Shown one piece after another: positions 1 to 6,829 of a stretch of DNA of 13,575 bases. The first letter of the stretch is position 1. The number at the start of each line of letters is the position of its first letter. Location: positions 1 to 13,575 of the forward strand of contig JAEZIZ010000072.1 of NCBI GenBank assembly GCA_023415915.1, in the 5' to 3' direction. This DNA is from Bacillota bacterium. GTDB lineage: Bacteria > Bacillota > Clostridia > Christensenellales > SZUA-584. The notes below the pieces were generated by a model that was not told where the DNA came from, did not search any database, and saw nothing but the letters and a program-made list of their open reading frames with translations. Both the position numbers and the translations under genes were made by a program.

Positions 1-443
1 AAAGTAACCTGTGTTTTCCGCCTAACGTGGTAAGGCCCGTACTTGAAAAAATAGACTTGCTGATGGCCGACTTCAAGATATGGGACGCGCAGGAGCACAG
101 AAGATGGACGGGGCAGACTAACGGCCATGTGAAAGAGAACCTCTGGCAGGCTGTTGAGCTTAAGGTTCCGCTGATACTGCGCACGCCGGTAGTGCCCGGC
201 ATAAACGACAGTGAGGAAAACATAGAGGATATTGCCGCGTTTGCCGCCACGCTGCCGGTGCTCAAGTATTACGAGCTGCTTGCGTATCATCCGTTGGGAG
301 TGGATAAAGCAAGAGCGCTCGGCAAACAGATGACGAGGTTTGAAACGCCTTCGGCAGACAAGATGAAAGCGCTCGCGGACATAGCGGCGGAAAAAGGGCT
401 GTGGGTGATGATAAACGGCCGTACCCACAAAAAACCGGCATGA
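1..443 (+). CDS. Glycyl radical enzyme activating enzyme (radical SAM), C-terminal part, truncated by the window edge
   Basis: The frame is open from base 3 to the TGA at 441-443, so this is the last ~146 codons of a longer gene. The visible part matches the C-terminal half of PflA-type activases: a strand-helix unit reading IDLLMADFKIWD, a TGQTNG loop, then the hallmark RTPVVPGINDSEENI strand and loop, and a late LLAYHPLG strand. These enzymes use a [4Fe-4S] cluster and S-adenosylmethionine to abstract a hydrogen from the glycine of a partner glycyl radical enzyme in the cytoplasm. The CxxxCxxC cluster motif and any ferredoxin insert would lie upstream, outside the window. The glycyl radical enzyme starts 220 bp downstream on the same strand and is the obvious partner. 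A GTG at 27 is an internal codon, not a credible start, because the family homology continues upstream of it. Confidence 0.9.
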   Translation, partial: SNLCFPPNVVRPVLEKIDLLMADFKIWDAQEHRRWTGQTNGHVKENLWQAVELKVPLILRTPVVPGINDSEENIEDIAAFAATLPVLKYYELLAYHPLGVDKARALGKQMTRFETPSADKMKALADIAAEKGLWVMINGRTHKKPA

Positions 444-562
444 TATACGCTTGTAAGCAACAGGCGAAAAAGAAGGAACATCCTGCTGCGACAGAGGAAG
501 AAACGGCACCGAAACAAACAGAAAAAAGATAAGAAATCGCCGATAACGGACGGCGACAGCAG

Positions 563-591
563 TTGGGGTTATACCAGTTATATGCTATAAT
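563..591 (+). promoter_or_regulatory. Putative sigma-A promoter of the glycyl radical enzyme gene
   Basis: The -35 candidate TTGGGG (563-568, 3 of 6 consensus) is followed after exactly 17 bp by a perfect TATAAT (586-591). A TG at 583-584 makes the latter an extended -10. Transcription would start near 598, giving a leader of about 65 nt before the ATG at 664. The rest of the 220 bp gap shows nothing else supportable. This suggests the enzyme can be transcribed separately from its activase. Confidence 0.5.
565..577 (+). promoter_or_regulatory. Operator-like site related to the 9019/9040 palindromes
   Basis: The 13-mer GGGGTTATACCAG matches the reverse complement of the perfect palindrome at 9019-9031 (TTGGTTATACCAA) at 10 of 13 positions, including the core GGTTATACC. 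It overlaps the 3' end of the -35 hexamer and the spacer of the promoter at 563-591, where a bound protein would normally repress. One degenerate match is weak alone; the support comes from its position and from the other copies. Confidence 0.35.
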
Positions 592-663
592 CCACAAAAC
601 GAAAAACTTAGGCAAACGGCGCTACGTGCGGTTTAGAATGGGGAATAAGGTGAGGGAAGAAGC

Positions 664-2817
664 ATGGAACAGTTGACATTTGAACGGCGAATGCAAATGC
701 TTCGGCAAAAAAAGATAGAGCACACATTAAAGAAACGGGAACAGCAGGGCTATATGGACGCCGACGATTACGGCACAGTGCCCGTACCCGATGATTTTTC
801 ATTTACTCCAAAACCCAATACACCCTGGGGCGGTATATACGGAGCAACGGCTTGCGCCGAAAACTTTGCGGCGCTGCTGGATGCGCACCCCGTATATGTG
901 GACCCTCTCGAAATACTCGCGGGGCGCTGGCGCAAAATGCTTACCGAGTACAGGATGGCGGGCGGAGCATGGAACGAGAAAGAATACCCTTTCGATCATT
1001 TGAAGCCGCTGCATAAAAAATACGATATTGTACACGGCATAGGCTCCGATTCGCATTGCGCGCCCGACTTTTCCATAGGATTAAGCCTTGGTTTTGGCGG
1101 GCTGCTGGAAAAGGTGCGCAAATACAGGGACATAAACCCCTCGTCAAAGGAGTTTTACGACGCGGAGGAGACGGTGCTGCTCGCGACACAGCGCTTTATA
1201 GAGCGGCATATCGAGGAAATAGAGCGGCTGCTTTTTGAAGAGACTCGCCCGGAGCTGCGCTCTACGCTCTCTATGATGCTCGAAGCGAACCGCAATGTGC
1301 TGAGCGCGCCTCCCAAGACGTTTTTGGAAGCGTGCCAGTGGATAGCGTGGTATAACATCGTCACGCGCATATACGACAGGGACGGCGCGGGCTGTCAGCT
1401 CGACGTTACGCTTACGCCGTATTATGAGAAGGACGTCGCGGAAGGAAGGCTGGATGACGATCTCGCGCGCTTCATACTCGCTAATCTGCTGCTTGTCGAA
1501 ACGCACTATTACCAGCTTTCCGGCGTGGACGACGATGGCCGCGATTTGACGTGCAGGCTTAGCTGGCTTGTGCTGGAAGCGGCGCATATGCTCAATTCTT
1601 CGGCTAACCTCACTGTGCGCGTACACCCTAACGTAGACGAAGCTTACCTTGCGAAAGCCGTGGAGTATCTGTTTTTGGACCGCAACGGGTGGCCGAGGTT
1701 CTGCGGCGACCTGCCGCTTGTAAAAGGCTACATGAAAAACGGCTACGATGAGAAAACAGCGCGCAGCCGCATAGCGGTAGGCTGCAACTGGATGGCAGCG
1801 CCCGGAGCGGAGTTCCCGATGAACGACTGCATCAAGGTAAACCTTGCCAGGATATTCGAAGTAGCCTATTACGACATGATGGAGCATGAGCAGCCCTCAA
1901 CTGGCGTGCTTAAGGAATATTTTAAAAAGCACCTGAAAACAGCAGTGGAAACGGTGGCGGAAGGCGTTAACTTCCACCTTGAACACCAGCACAAGCAGCT
2001 GCCCGAGCTCGTTATCAACCTGATGATGCATGATACGATAGAAAAAGGGCTGGATATAACGCAGTGCCCGAGGCTGGGAACCATTGGCCTTGACGGCGCC
2101 GGGCTGGCCGTCGTTGCGGATTCGTTTGCCGCGCTGCAGCAGAGGATAGAGAAAGAGCAGCGGACGACTTGGGAAGAGGTTACGACGGCGCTTAAAAACG
2201 ACTTTGAAGGCGTATATGGCGAAAGGCTGCGGCTGATGATGCAGTCTTCAGAGCGCTACTGCCAGGGCGGTTCTCTGGGCGACGCCTGGGCAAAGTGGAT
2301 AACGGACACGTTTTCGGATATCGTACACAACCAGCCGATGCCCAAAGGAAGGCGCTTTGTTCCCGGATGGTTCTCGTGGAGCAACACGATAATACTGGGT
2401 AAGACAGTGGGCGCTACGCCCAACGGGCGCAAAGCGGGAACGCCTGTTTCTCACGGAGCCAACCCGAATCCGGGATTCCGTAAAGACGGCGCAACGACGG
2501 CGCAGTCGACAGGCATAGCAATGGCGCAGCCGGGCTATGGCAACAGCGCCCCGCTGCAGCTCGAGTTCGATCCGAAGATGTCCGCCGAAGAGGGCGGAGT
2601 GCAAAGAGTTTTAAAGCTCATTAAGACGCACTTTGATATGGGAGGCACGCTTATCAACATTAATGTGCTTGACGCTGATAAGCTGCTTGCGGCGAATAAA
2701 AACCCTGATCAACACCCCGACCTCGTTGTACGCGTGACGGGATTCACGGCATATTTCGTATCGCTTTCGCCCGAGTTCAGGCAGCTCGTCGTCGACAGGT
2801 TCCTGGAAGGCTTTTAA
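664..2817 (+). CDS. Glycyl radical enzyme of the pyruvate formate-lyase superfamily, atypical active site
   Basis: The 717-residue protein is somewhat shorter than typical diol-dehydratase-type members (about 780-850). The C-terminal radical loop is intact: RVTGF at 690-694 with Gly693 as the radical site, followed by the usual helix to the C-terminus. The GATPNGRKAG segment (583-592), typical of the family just before the last domain, is present. The active-site loop carries Cys374 in G-C-N-W (373-376), aligned where dehydratases and lyases of the family have GCVE, so the catalytic Glu at Cys+2 is a Trp here; a nearby Glu383 is seen. Pyruvate formate-lyase itself has Cys-Cys, also absent. 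The enzyme would be cytoplasmic, activated by the upstream activase, and oxygen sensitive. The start ATG follows GAGGGA (652-657) at 6 nt. Family membership is secure. The substrate is unknown: dehydration, C-C, C-N or C-O cleavage, or ring opening of a polyol or sugar are all possible. Confidence 0.92.
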   Translation: MEQLTFERRMQMLRQKKIEHTLKKREQQGYMDADDYGTVPVPDDFSFTPKPNTPWGGIYGATACAENFAALLDAHPVYVDPLEILAGRWRKMLTEYRMAGGAWNEKEYPFDHLKPLHKKYDIVHGIGSDSHCAPDFSIGLSLGFGGLLEKVRKYRDINPSSKEFYDAEETVLLATQRFIERHIEEIERLLFEETRPELRSTLSMMLEANRNVLSAPPKTFLEACQWIAWYNIVTRIYDRDGAGCQLDVTLTPYYEKDVAEGRLDDDLARFILANLLLVETHYYQLSGVDDDGRDLTCRLSWLVLEAAHMLNSSANLTVRVHPNVDEAYLAKAVEYLFLDRNGWPRFCGDLPLVKGYMKNGYDEKTARSRIAVGCNWMAAPGAEFPMNDCIKVNLARIFEVAYYDMMEHEQPSTGVLKEYFKKHLKTAVETVAEGVNFHLEHQHKQLPELVINLMMHDTIEKGLDITQCPRLGTIGLDGAGLAVVADSFAALQQRIEKEQRTTWEEVTTALKNDFEGVYGERLRLMMQSSERYCQGGSLGDAWAKWITDTFSDIVHNQPMPKGRRFVPGWFSWSNTIILGKTVGATPNGRKAGTPVSHGANPNPGFRKDGATTAQSTGIAMAQPGYGNSAPLQLEFDPKMSAEEGGVQRVLKLIKTHFDMGGTLININVLDADKLLAANKNPDQHPDLVVRVTGFTAYFVSLSPEFRQLVVDRFLEGF

Positions 2818-2825
2818 ACTTTTGA

Positions 2826-2855
2826 CCGGCAAAGAAGGATTATCCTACTTCGGCG
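2826..2855. other. Imperfect palindrome just after the glycyl radical enzyme stop codon
   Basis: The arms CCGGCAAAGAAGGAT (2826-2840) and ATCCTACTTCGGCG (2842-2855) pair at about 10 of 13 positions around a one-base centre. It sits 9 bp after the stop, where a terminator is expected, but no T-tract follows on the plus strand. It may be a weak or factor-dependent terminator, or an operator. Confidence 0.3.
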
Positions 2856-2916
2856 TACAAAAGGATATACTACATAGTAGATATAAGAAAAAAACAAAAA
2901 GCTTAATCAACTGTTG

Positions 2917-2946
2917 TTGGTTGAAGCAATGGTTGTATGATATAAT
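2917..2946 (+). promoter_or_regulatory. Putative promoter of the sugar ABC importer operon, with an embedded operator-like site
   Basis: A perfect TATAAT at 2941-2946 is preceded by TG at 2938-2939 (extended -10). The best -35 is TTGGTT at 2917-2922, with an 18 bp spacer. The 13-mer at 2917-2929 (TTGGTTGAAGCAA) matches the reverse complement of the 9019 palindrome at 10 of 13 positions and covers the -35, as expected of a repressor site. A second possible promoter lies downstream: a perfect TTGACA (2983-2988), then 16 bp, then CATGAT (3005-3010, 4 of 6), only about 25 nt before the ribosome binding site. The rest of the 2818-3041 gap holds a short CTAC-ATA-GTAG inverted repeat and nothing else clear. 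Confidence 0.45.
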
Positions 2947-3027
2947 TTTTTTGTTAAATGCAAAGGAACAGGCGCGAAATCGTTGACATGTTTTGTTTGC
3001 GGGACATGATCGTTTATAAGTAAATGT

Positions 3028-3035
3028 GGAGGTGA
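3028..3035 (+). promoter_or_regulatory. Ribosome binding site that fixes a TTG start
   Basis: GGAGGTGA ends 6 nt before TTG at 3042, ideal spacing. The first in-frame ATG (3051) would be 15 nt away, too far. The TTG is therefore preferred as the ATPase start. Confidence 0.75.
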
Positions 3036-3041
3036 CTGATT

Positions 3042-4568
3042 TTGTTTGAAATGCGTAGAATTGAAAAAAGATTCGACGCAGTCGTAGCTCTCAATGGGGC
3101 GTCGCTTAAGGTAAAACCCGGAGAGATAACAGCATTGCTTGGCTCCAACGGCTCGGGCAAGTCCACGATGGTCAAAATACTTGCCGGATTAGTCAAGCCC
3201 AATGCGGGGGAAATATTGTTTGACGGCAAACCTGTGACCATACATTCAAGCCAGGACTCGCACAGGCTTGGTGTTGCCACGGCTTTTCAGGATCTCAGCC
3301 TTGCGCCTACGATGAGCGTTATCGACAATATAGTACTCGGCAACGAGCCGCATGGCAAGTTTGGTATGATAGACCGCAAAAAGGCGGTAAAAGAAGTCAG
3401 AGAGCTGCTAGGACGGTTCAACATAGACTGCGACCTTAACGCTTACGTTACGACGCTCGTGCCGTCCACGCAGAGCCTTATAGAAGTCGCGAAAGCCATA
3501 TACTTAAAGCCGAGGCTGCTGCTGCTCGACGAGGTAACCGCATCTCTGCATCAAAACGAGGTCCCGGTACTTTTCGACATATTAAAAGAGCTTAAAAACG
3601 AGGGTGTTGCAATAGTATTCGTTACCCACAGGATAAACGAGGTGTTTGAGCTTTGCGATAATGTCAATATCATGCGCAGCGGCGAGACGGTCGCCGAGTT
3701 CTCAACCAAGGACATTACGCTTGACGATATCGTTTATAATATGACGGGTAAAAAACCGGATACAGAGGTCCACACCGCCGAATACCGCGAGGACCATACG
3801 GGCGAGCCCGTACTCGAAGTCGAAAAAATGGAGATATTCCCTAAGGTCAAAGACATATCGCTCAAAGCCTATAAGGGAGAAATAATAGGTATAGCAGGAC
3901 TCGAGGGGCAGGGCCAGCCCGAATTCATACGCGCCGTGCTGGGCGATAAACCCATCGAAGGCGGCTCTATAAAGTTTAAGGGCGAAGAGGTTAAGTTCAA
4001 ATCGCCGACTAAGGCGGTAAGAAAAGGCATGGGCTTTATCTCCGGCGACAGAAACACCGAGGCCATATTCCCCGTTCGCAGCGTAGGTGAAAACATATAC
4101 GTCGGCAAGACGACTAAGGGGCGGCTTTTCAAGTATATAAGCAACAAAGAGATAAGACGGTTTTCCCAGTCGGCAATAGACAAATACAACATCAAAGTCG
4201 GCGCGATAAAGAACCCCGCGAGCTCGCTTTCGGGCGGCAATCAGCAGAAGCTGGTCGTCGCGCGGTGGATAGCGATGAATCCGGACCTGCTGCTGCTTGA
4301 CGACCCGACAAAGGGCGTCGATATACACTCCAGGCAGGAGATACACAACATACTCCGTGAGTGCGCGCGCGAGGGGAATATGACTATCATATATTCTTCC
4401 AGTGAAAACGAGGAGCTGCTGGCTATAGCGGACCGCATATACGTATTCTACGAAGGCAGGGTAAGCGGAGTGCTCTCCGGCAGCAACAAGACGCTCGAGC
4501 GCCTCGTGGCGGCACAAATGGGGATGACGACTTCACAATCATCTGAAGCGGAGGAGGCACTTGCATGA
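3042..4568 (+). CDS. Sugar ABC importer ATPase, two fused nucleotide-binding domains (RbsA/MglA type)
   Basis: This 508-residue cytoplasmic protein would power the two downstream permeases. Domain 1 (about 1-240) has Walker A GSNGSGKST (34-42), Q-loop Gln83, Walker B LLLLD with Glu164 and switch His196 (FVTHR). Its ABC signature is degenerate, LVPSTQ (139-144), and the usual DEPT after Walker B reads DEVT. Domain 2 (about 256-500) shows the pattern normal for this family: a non-canonical P-loop GLEGQGQPE (286-294), a good LSGGNQQK signature (396-403), and a Walker B ending DDPTKGVD with Asp in place of the catalytic Glu. The switch position is Ser. One composite site (domain 1 Walker A with domain 2 signature) should therefore be catalytic. 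The stop overlaps the next start by 4 bp (ATGA), indicating translational coupling. The specific sugar is not readable from the ATPase. Confidence 0.93.
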   Translation: MFEMRRIEKRFDAVVALNGASLKVKPGEITALLGSNGSGKSTMVKILAGLVKPNAGEILFDGKPVTIHSSQDSHRLGVATAFQDLSLAPTMSVIDNIVLGNEPHGKFGMIDRKKAVKEVRELLGRFNIDCDLNAYVTTLVPSTQSLIEVAKAIYLKPRLLLLDEVTASLHQNEVPVLFDILKELKNEGVAIVFVTHRINEVFELCDNVNIMRSGETVAEFSTKDITLDDIVYNMTGKKPDTEVHTAEYREDHTGEPVLEVEKMEIFPKVKDISLKAYKGEIIGIAGLEGQGQPEFIRAVLGDKPIEGGSIKFKGEEVKFKSPTKAVRKGMGFISGDRNTEAIFPVRSVGENIYVGKTTKGRLFKYISNKEIRRFSQSAIDKYNIKVGAIKNPASSLSGGNQQKLVVARWIAMNPDLLLLDDPTKGVDIHSRQEIHNILRECAREGNMTIIYSSSENEELLAIADRIYVFYEGRVSGVLSGSNKTLERLVAAQMGMTTSQSSEAEEALA

Positions 4569-5632
4569 ATGATACAGTATTAAAGAAATTTGGACGGTCA
4601 TTCCACCGTTTCAGACGTACGCCCGCGTTTACCGGCGCAGTGCTGTTCGTTTTCGCTGTTGTGCTCAGCATAATAACCCAAGGTTTCGGAAGCTTTTTCA
4701 GCTTAACGAGCCTTAATACGATGTTTTCCAAGAACGCTCCTCTGATACTCGTAGCGATGGCGCAGGGGCTGCTGCTTATATCGGGGACTCTGGATATCTC
4801 TATAGGCATACAGCTCGCACTTGTCAACGTAATAGTGATAATGATGCCTCAGGAGCTCGGCGTACCAGTGTACGTGGGCTGGTTAGTGGGAATGCTCGCA
4901 GCCGTGGCGGTATCGGCGGTATGCGGTTTTCTAGTTGCCGTTTTAAGGCTGCCCGATTTGCTTGCAAGCTTTTCGCTGATATATATCATAAAGGGCATAA
5001 ACGTAATGATAATGCCTTCGCCGCAGGGCAAGGTGCCGGAGGAATTTTATAAGGCGTACGATTCGATGATTGGAGGATTTTTCCCAACGTCTGCGCTTAT
5101 AATACTGGTTGTCTTCCTGGGGTGGATATATATAAAGAAGACGCGTTTCGGCAAGCATATATACGCGGTGGGCATAAACCCGCGCAACGCTTTCGCGGCA
5201 GGCATAGACCCGACCGCTACAAAGATGAAGGCATTTCTAGTTAAAGGCGTAATAGTCGGAATAGGGGGAATATGCTTAACGCTTATGACCGCTTCGGGCA
5301 ATCCTCTCCAGGCGGAGGATTACGGAATGCGCTCGCTGGCAGCCTGCATAATAGGCGGCCTCGGGTTTGGCGGCTGGGGCAGCTTAAGCTGCGCGCTGTT
5401 TGGGGCAGGCTTTTTAGTTCTGATACAAAACGCGGCGTTCTTCTTCTTCACAAAAGTTCTGCCGGCGCTGATACCCGGTTTCATTGCATCTTCGTATTGG
5501 CAGAATCTTGCGGCGGATATCATAGTATTCCTTGGTCTGCTTATGACCATAGTGACGACGAAGGGGCAAAGGGAAGCGTTAAAACAGGTCATTGTAAGAC
5601 AATTTAAGAGGGGTGAGCGCAATGGCAAATGA
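4565..5632 (+). CDS. Sugar ABC importer permease 1 (RbsC/AraH-type, BPD_transp_2)
   Basis: The 355-residue integral membrane protein has a basic N-terminus (KKFGRSFHRFRR), about nine or ten hydrophobic spans from residue 22 to 332, and a basic cytoplasmic tail. Diagnostic segments are GTLDISIGIQLAL (74-86), equivalent to the GGIDLSVG motif of ribose-type permeases, and the cytoplasmic loop TRFGKHIYAVGIN...AAGID (193-215), which follows the T-FGR--YA-G-N--AA pattern. A Gly-rich segment (264-272) matches the late conserved transmembrane region. It starts at an ATG inside the ATPase stop and overlaps the next permease by 11 bp, so the three genes form one transcript. It would pair with permease 2 as a heterodimeric channel. 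Confidence 0.93.
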   Translation: MNDTVLKKFGRSFHRFRRTPAFTGAVLFVFAVVLSIITQGFGSFFSLTSLNTMFSKNAPLILVAMAQGLLLISGTLDISIGIQLALVNVIVIMMPQELGVPVYVGWLVGMLAAVAVSAVCGFLVAVLRLPDLLASFSLIYIIKGINVMIMPSPQGKVPEEFYKAYDSMIGGFFPTSALIILVVFLGWIYIKKTRFGKHIYAVGINPRNAFAAGIDPTATKMKAFLVKGVIVGIGGICLTLMTASGNPLQAEDYGMRSLAACIIGGLGFGGWGSLSCALFGAGFLVLIQNAAFFFFTKVLPALIPGFIASSYWQNLAADIIVFLGLLMTIVTTKGQREALKQVIVRQFKRGERNGK

Positions 5633-6608
5633 AGCTGGTAAAAAAATGACGTTCGGTCAGCATGTAGGCGTGTTCATAAAGAGCAGTTCGGCAAGGGCGA
5701 CGTTTATAATAGCGCTGCTGATGCTGTTTCTGACGTGGGTTTTAAGGCCTACATTGGATGTTCAAAATACTTTAAGCTCTGTGTTTATACTCACGGTGCT
5801 GCTCAGTATCGCTTCAGCCGGGCAAACGATAGTGCTCGTAGGCGGAGGCATGGACTTCACGGTAGGCGCGGTGATGTCAAGTACGGCGATACTCACTACA
5901 TATATCATGAACGGCCAGGAGGGGCGCTTCCTTGAGGTGTTTGTGCTGGCAATGGGCATAGGGCTGCTGGTCGGGTTTCTTAACGGCATAGTCACCACGA
6001 AGATAAACCTGCCGCCGATGATACTGACCATGGCAATAAGCAACGTCGTAACGAGGATGCAATATGTGCTTACGGCGGGGCAGCCGGGCGGGTATGCGTC
6101 GGACGCTTTCTCAAGCACCATATTCTACAAGGTGTTCGGCTTTATACCGGCAATAGCGATGTACGCGATAATAGTATGGCCGTTGGTATTCTTCCTGCTC
6201 AACCGTTCAACGTTCGGCAGACAGCTTTTTCTGGTGGGCACAAACCCGAACGCGGCGAGGCTTAACGGCATAAACGTCAATAAGATAAAAGTAGTTTCAT
6301 ACGTACTTTCGGGCGTGCTGTGCGCTTTTGCGGGCATGCTGGGAGCGGCGTATATGGAAACGGCAAGATGCCAGATATTCGATAAATACGCGTTCAACTC
6401 GCTTATCGCGGTCATAGTGGGCGGTACCGCGTTTACCGGAGGCATAGGCACCTACGCGGGAAGCATAGCGGGTTCGCTGCTGATGGTCGTTTTAGACAAC
6501 GCGCTGACGCTGATGAACATGTCTCAGGACACTCAGAACGTTACCCGCGGTATCGTTATGATACTGCTGCTGATAATCTATAACCGTCAGAAGTCCGTCC
6601 GCCAGTAA
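5622..6608 (+). CDS. Sugar ABC importer permease 2 (RbsC/AraH-type, BPD_transp_2)
   Basis: The 328-residue membrane protein has spans from about residue 25 to 320. It carries GGGMDFTVGAV (74-84), the cytoplasmic motif STFGRQLFLVGTN...ARLNGI (196-217), and a GGTAFTGGIGT segment (268-278), all typical of ribose/autoinducer/galactofuranose-type permeases. I chose ATG 5622 because GAGGGGTGA (5608-5616) lies 5 nt upstream; the GTG at 5613 would sit inside that ribosome binding site. It overlaps the end of permease 1. No periplasmic-type substrate-binding lipoprotein follows, although such a gene usually accompanies these operons. The next feature is a repeat and a terminator, so the operon ends here. 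Confidence 0.93.
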   Translation: MANEAGKKMTFGQHVGVFIKSSSARATFIIALLMLFLTWVLRPTLDVQNTLSSVFILTVLLSIASAGQTIVLVGGGMDFTVGAVMSSTAILTTYIMNGQEGRFLEVFVLAMGIGLLVGFLNGIVTTKINLPPMILTMAISNVVTRMQYVLTAGQPGGYASDAFSSTIFYKVFGFIPAIAMYAIIVWPLVFFLLNRSTFGRQLFLVGTNPNAARLNGINVNKIKVVSYVLSGVLCAFAGMLGAAYMETARCQIFDKYAFNSLIAVIVGGTAFTGGIGTYAGSIAGSLLMVVLDNALTLMNMSQDTQNVTRGIVMILLLIIYNRQKSVRQ

Positions 6609-6630
6609 CGATTAAAAGGCGGAGTTCATA

Positions 6631-6667
6631 CGGGGTCCCCAACAAGACGTAAGGCTTGATGGGGTGT
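6631..6667 (+). repeat. GGGGT-box hairpin repeat, copy 1
   Basis: The 37 nt element has a left box CGGGGTCCCC, an arm AACAAG, a central ACGTAAGG, an arm CTTGAT and a right box GGGGTGT. CCCC plus the arms fold with GGGG into a stem with one A-A mismatch and a GTAA (GNRA) loop. The left GGGGT could instead pair with the adjacent CCCC. It lies 22 bp after the permease 2 stop. Copy 3 (8084-8120) differs at only four positions. Confidence 0.75.
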
Positions 6668-6707
6668 AAACAGGTTAATATTACTTTACAATTAAGCGAT
6701 AACCCAA

Positions 6708-6744
6708 GCAAAGACCCGTCCTTAACATGGGCGGGTTGCTTTTT
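6708..6744 (+). terminator. Rho-independent terminator of the ABC importer operon
   Basis: GCAA and CCCGTCC on the left pair with GGGCGGG and TTGC on the right (one G-U pair, an AGA bulge) around TTAACAT. A run of five T follows (6740-6744). It lies 100 bp after the last permease and 86 bp before the MFS gene, separating the two units. The remaining 85 bp before the MFS start shows no convincing promoter. Confidence 0.85.
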
Positions 6745-6829
6745 GCCGGTAGACGGACGAGTCGGAACAATAGCAAAATTCCACCGTAAATAATAGCTTT
6801 TTTAGCAAAGCAACAGAGGTACTTATATT

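Noticed and set aside
440..532. A 30-codon reading frame starting in ATGA overlap with the activase stop
   Set aside because: It is Lys/Glu-rich, low in complexity, resembles no known peptide and lies before the next promoter; overlap with a stop codon alone is not enough.
1144..1887. Minus-strand open frame inside the glycyl radical enzyme gene
   Set aside because: No recognisable motif; the opposite strand encodes conserved active-site segments in the same interval.
6670..6744. T-box leader or riboswitch before the MFS gene
   Set aside because: The GGGCGGGTTGC-TTTTT hairpin looks like a T-box terminator, but no T-box consensus (AGGGTGGNACCGCG type) or specifier stem precedes it; it is better explained as the terminator of the ABC operon.
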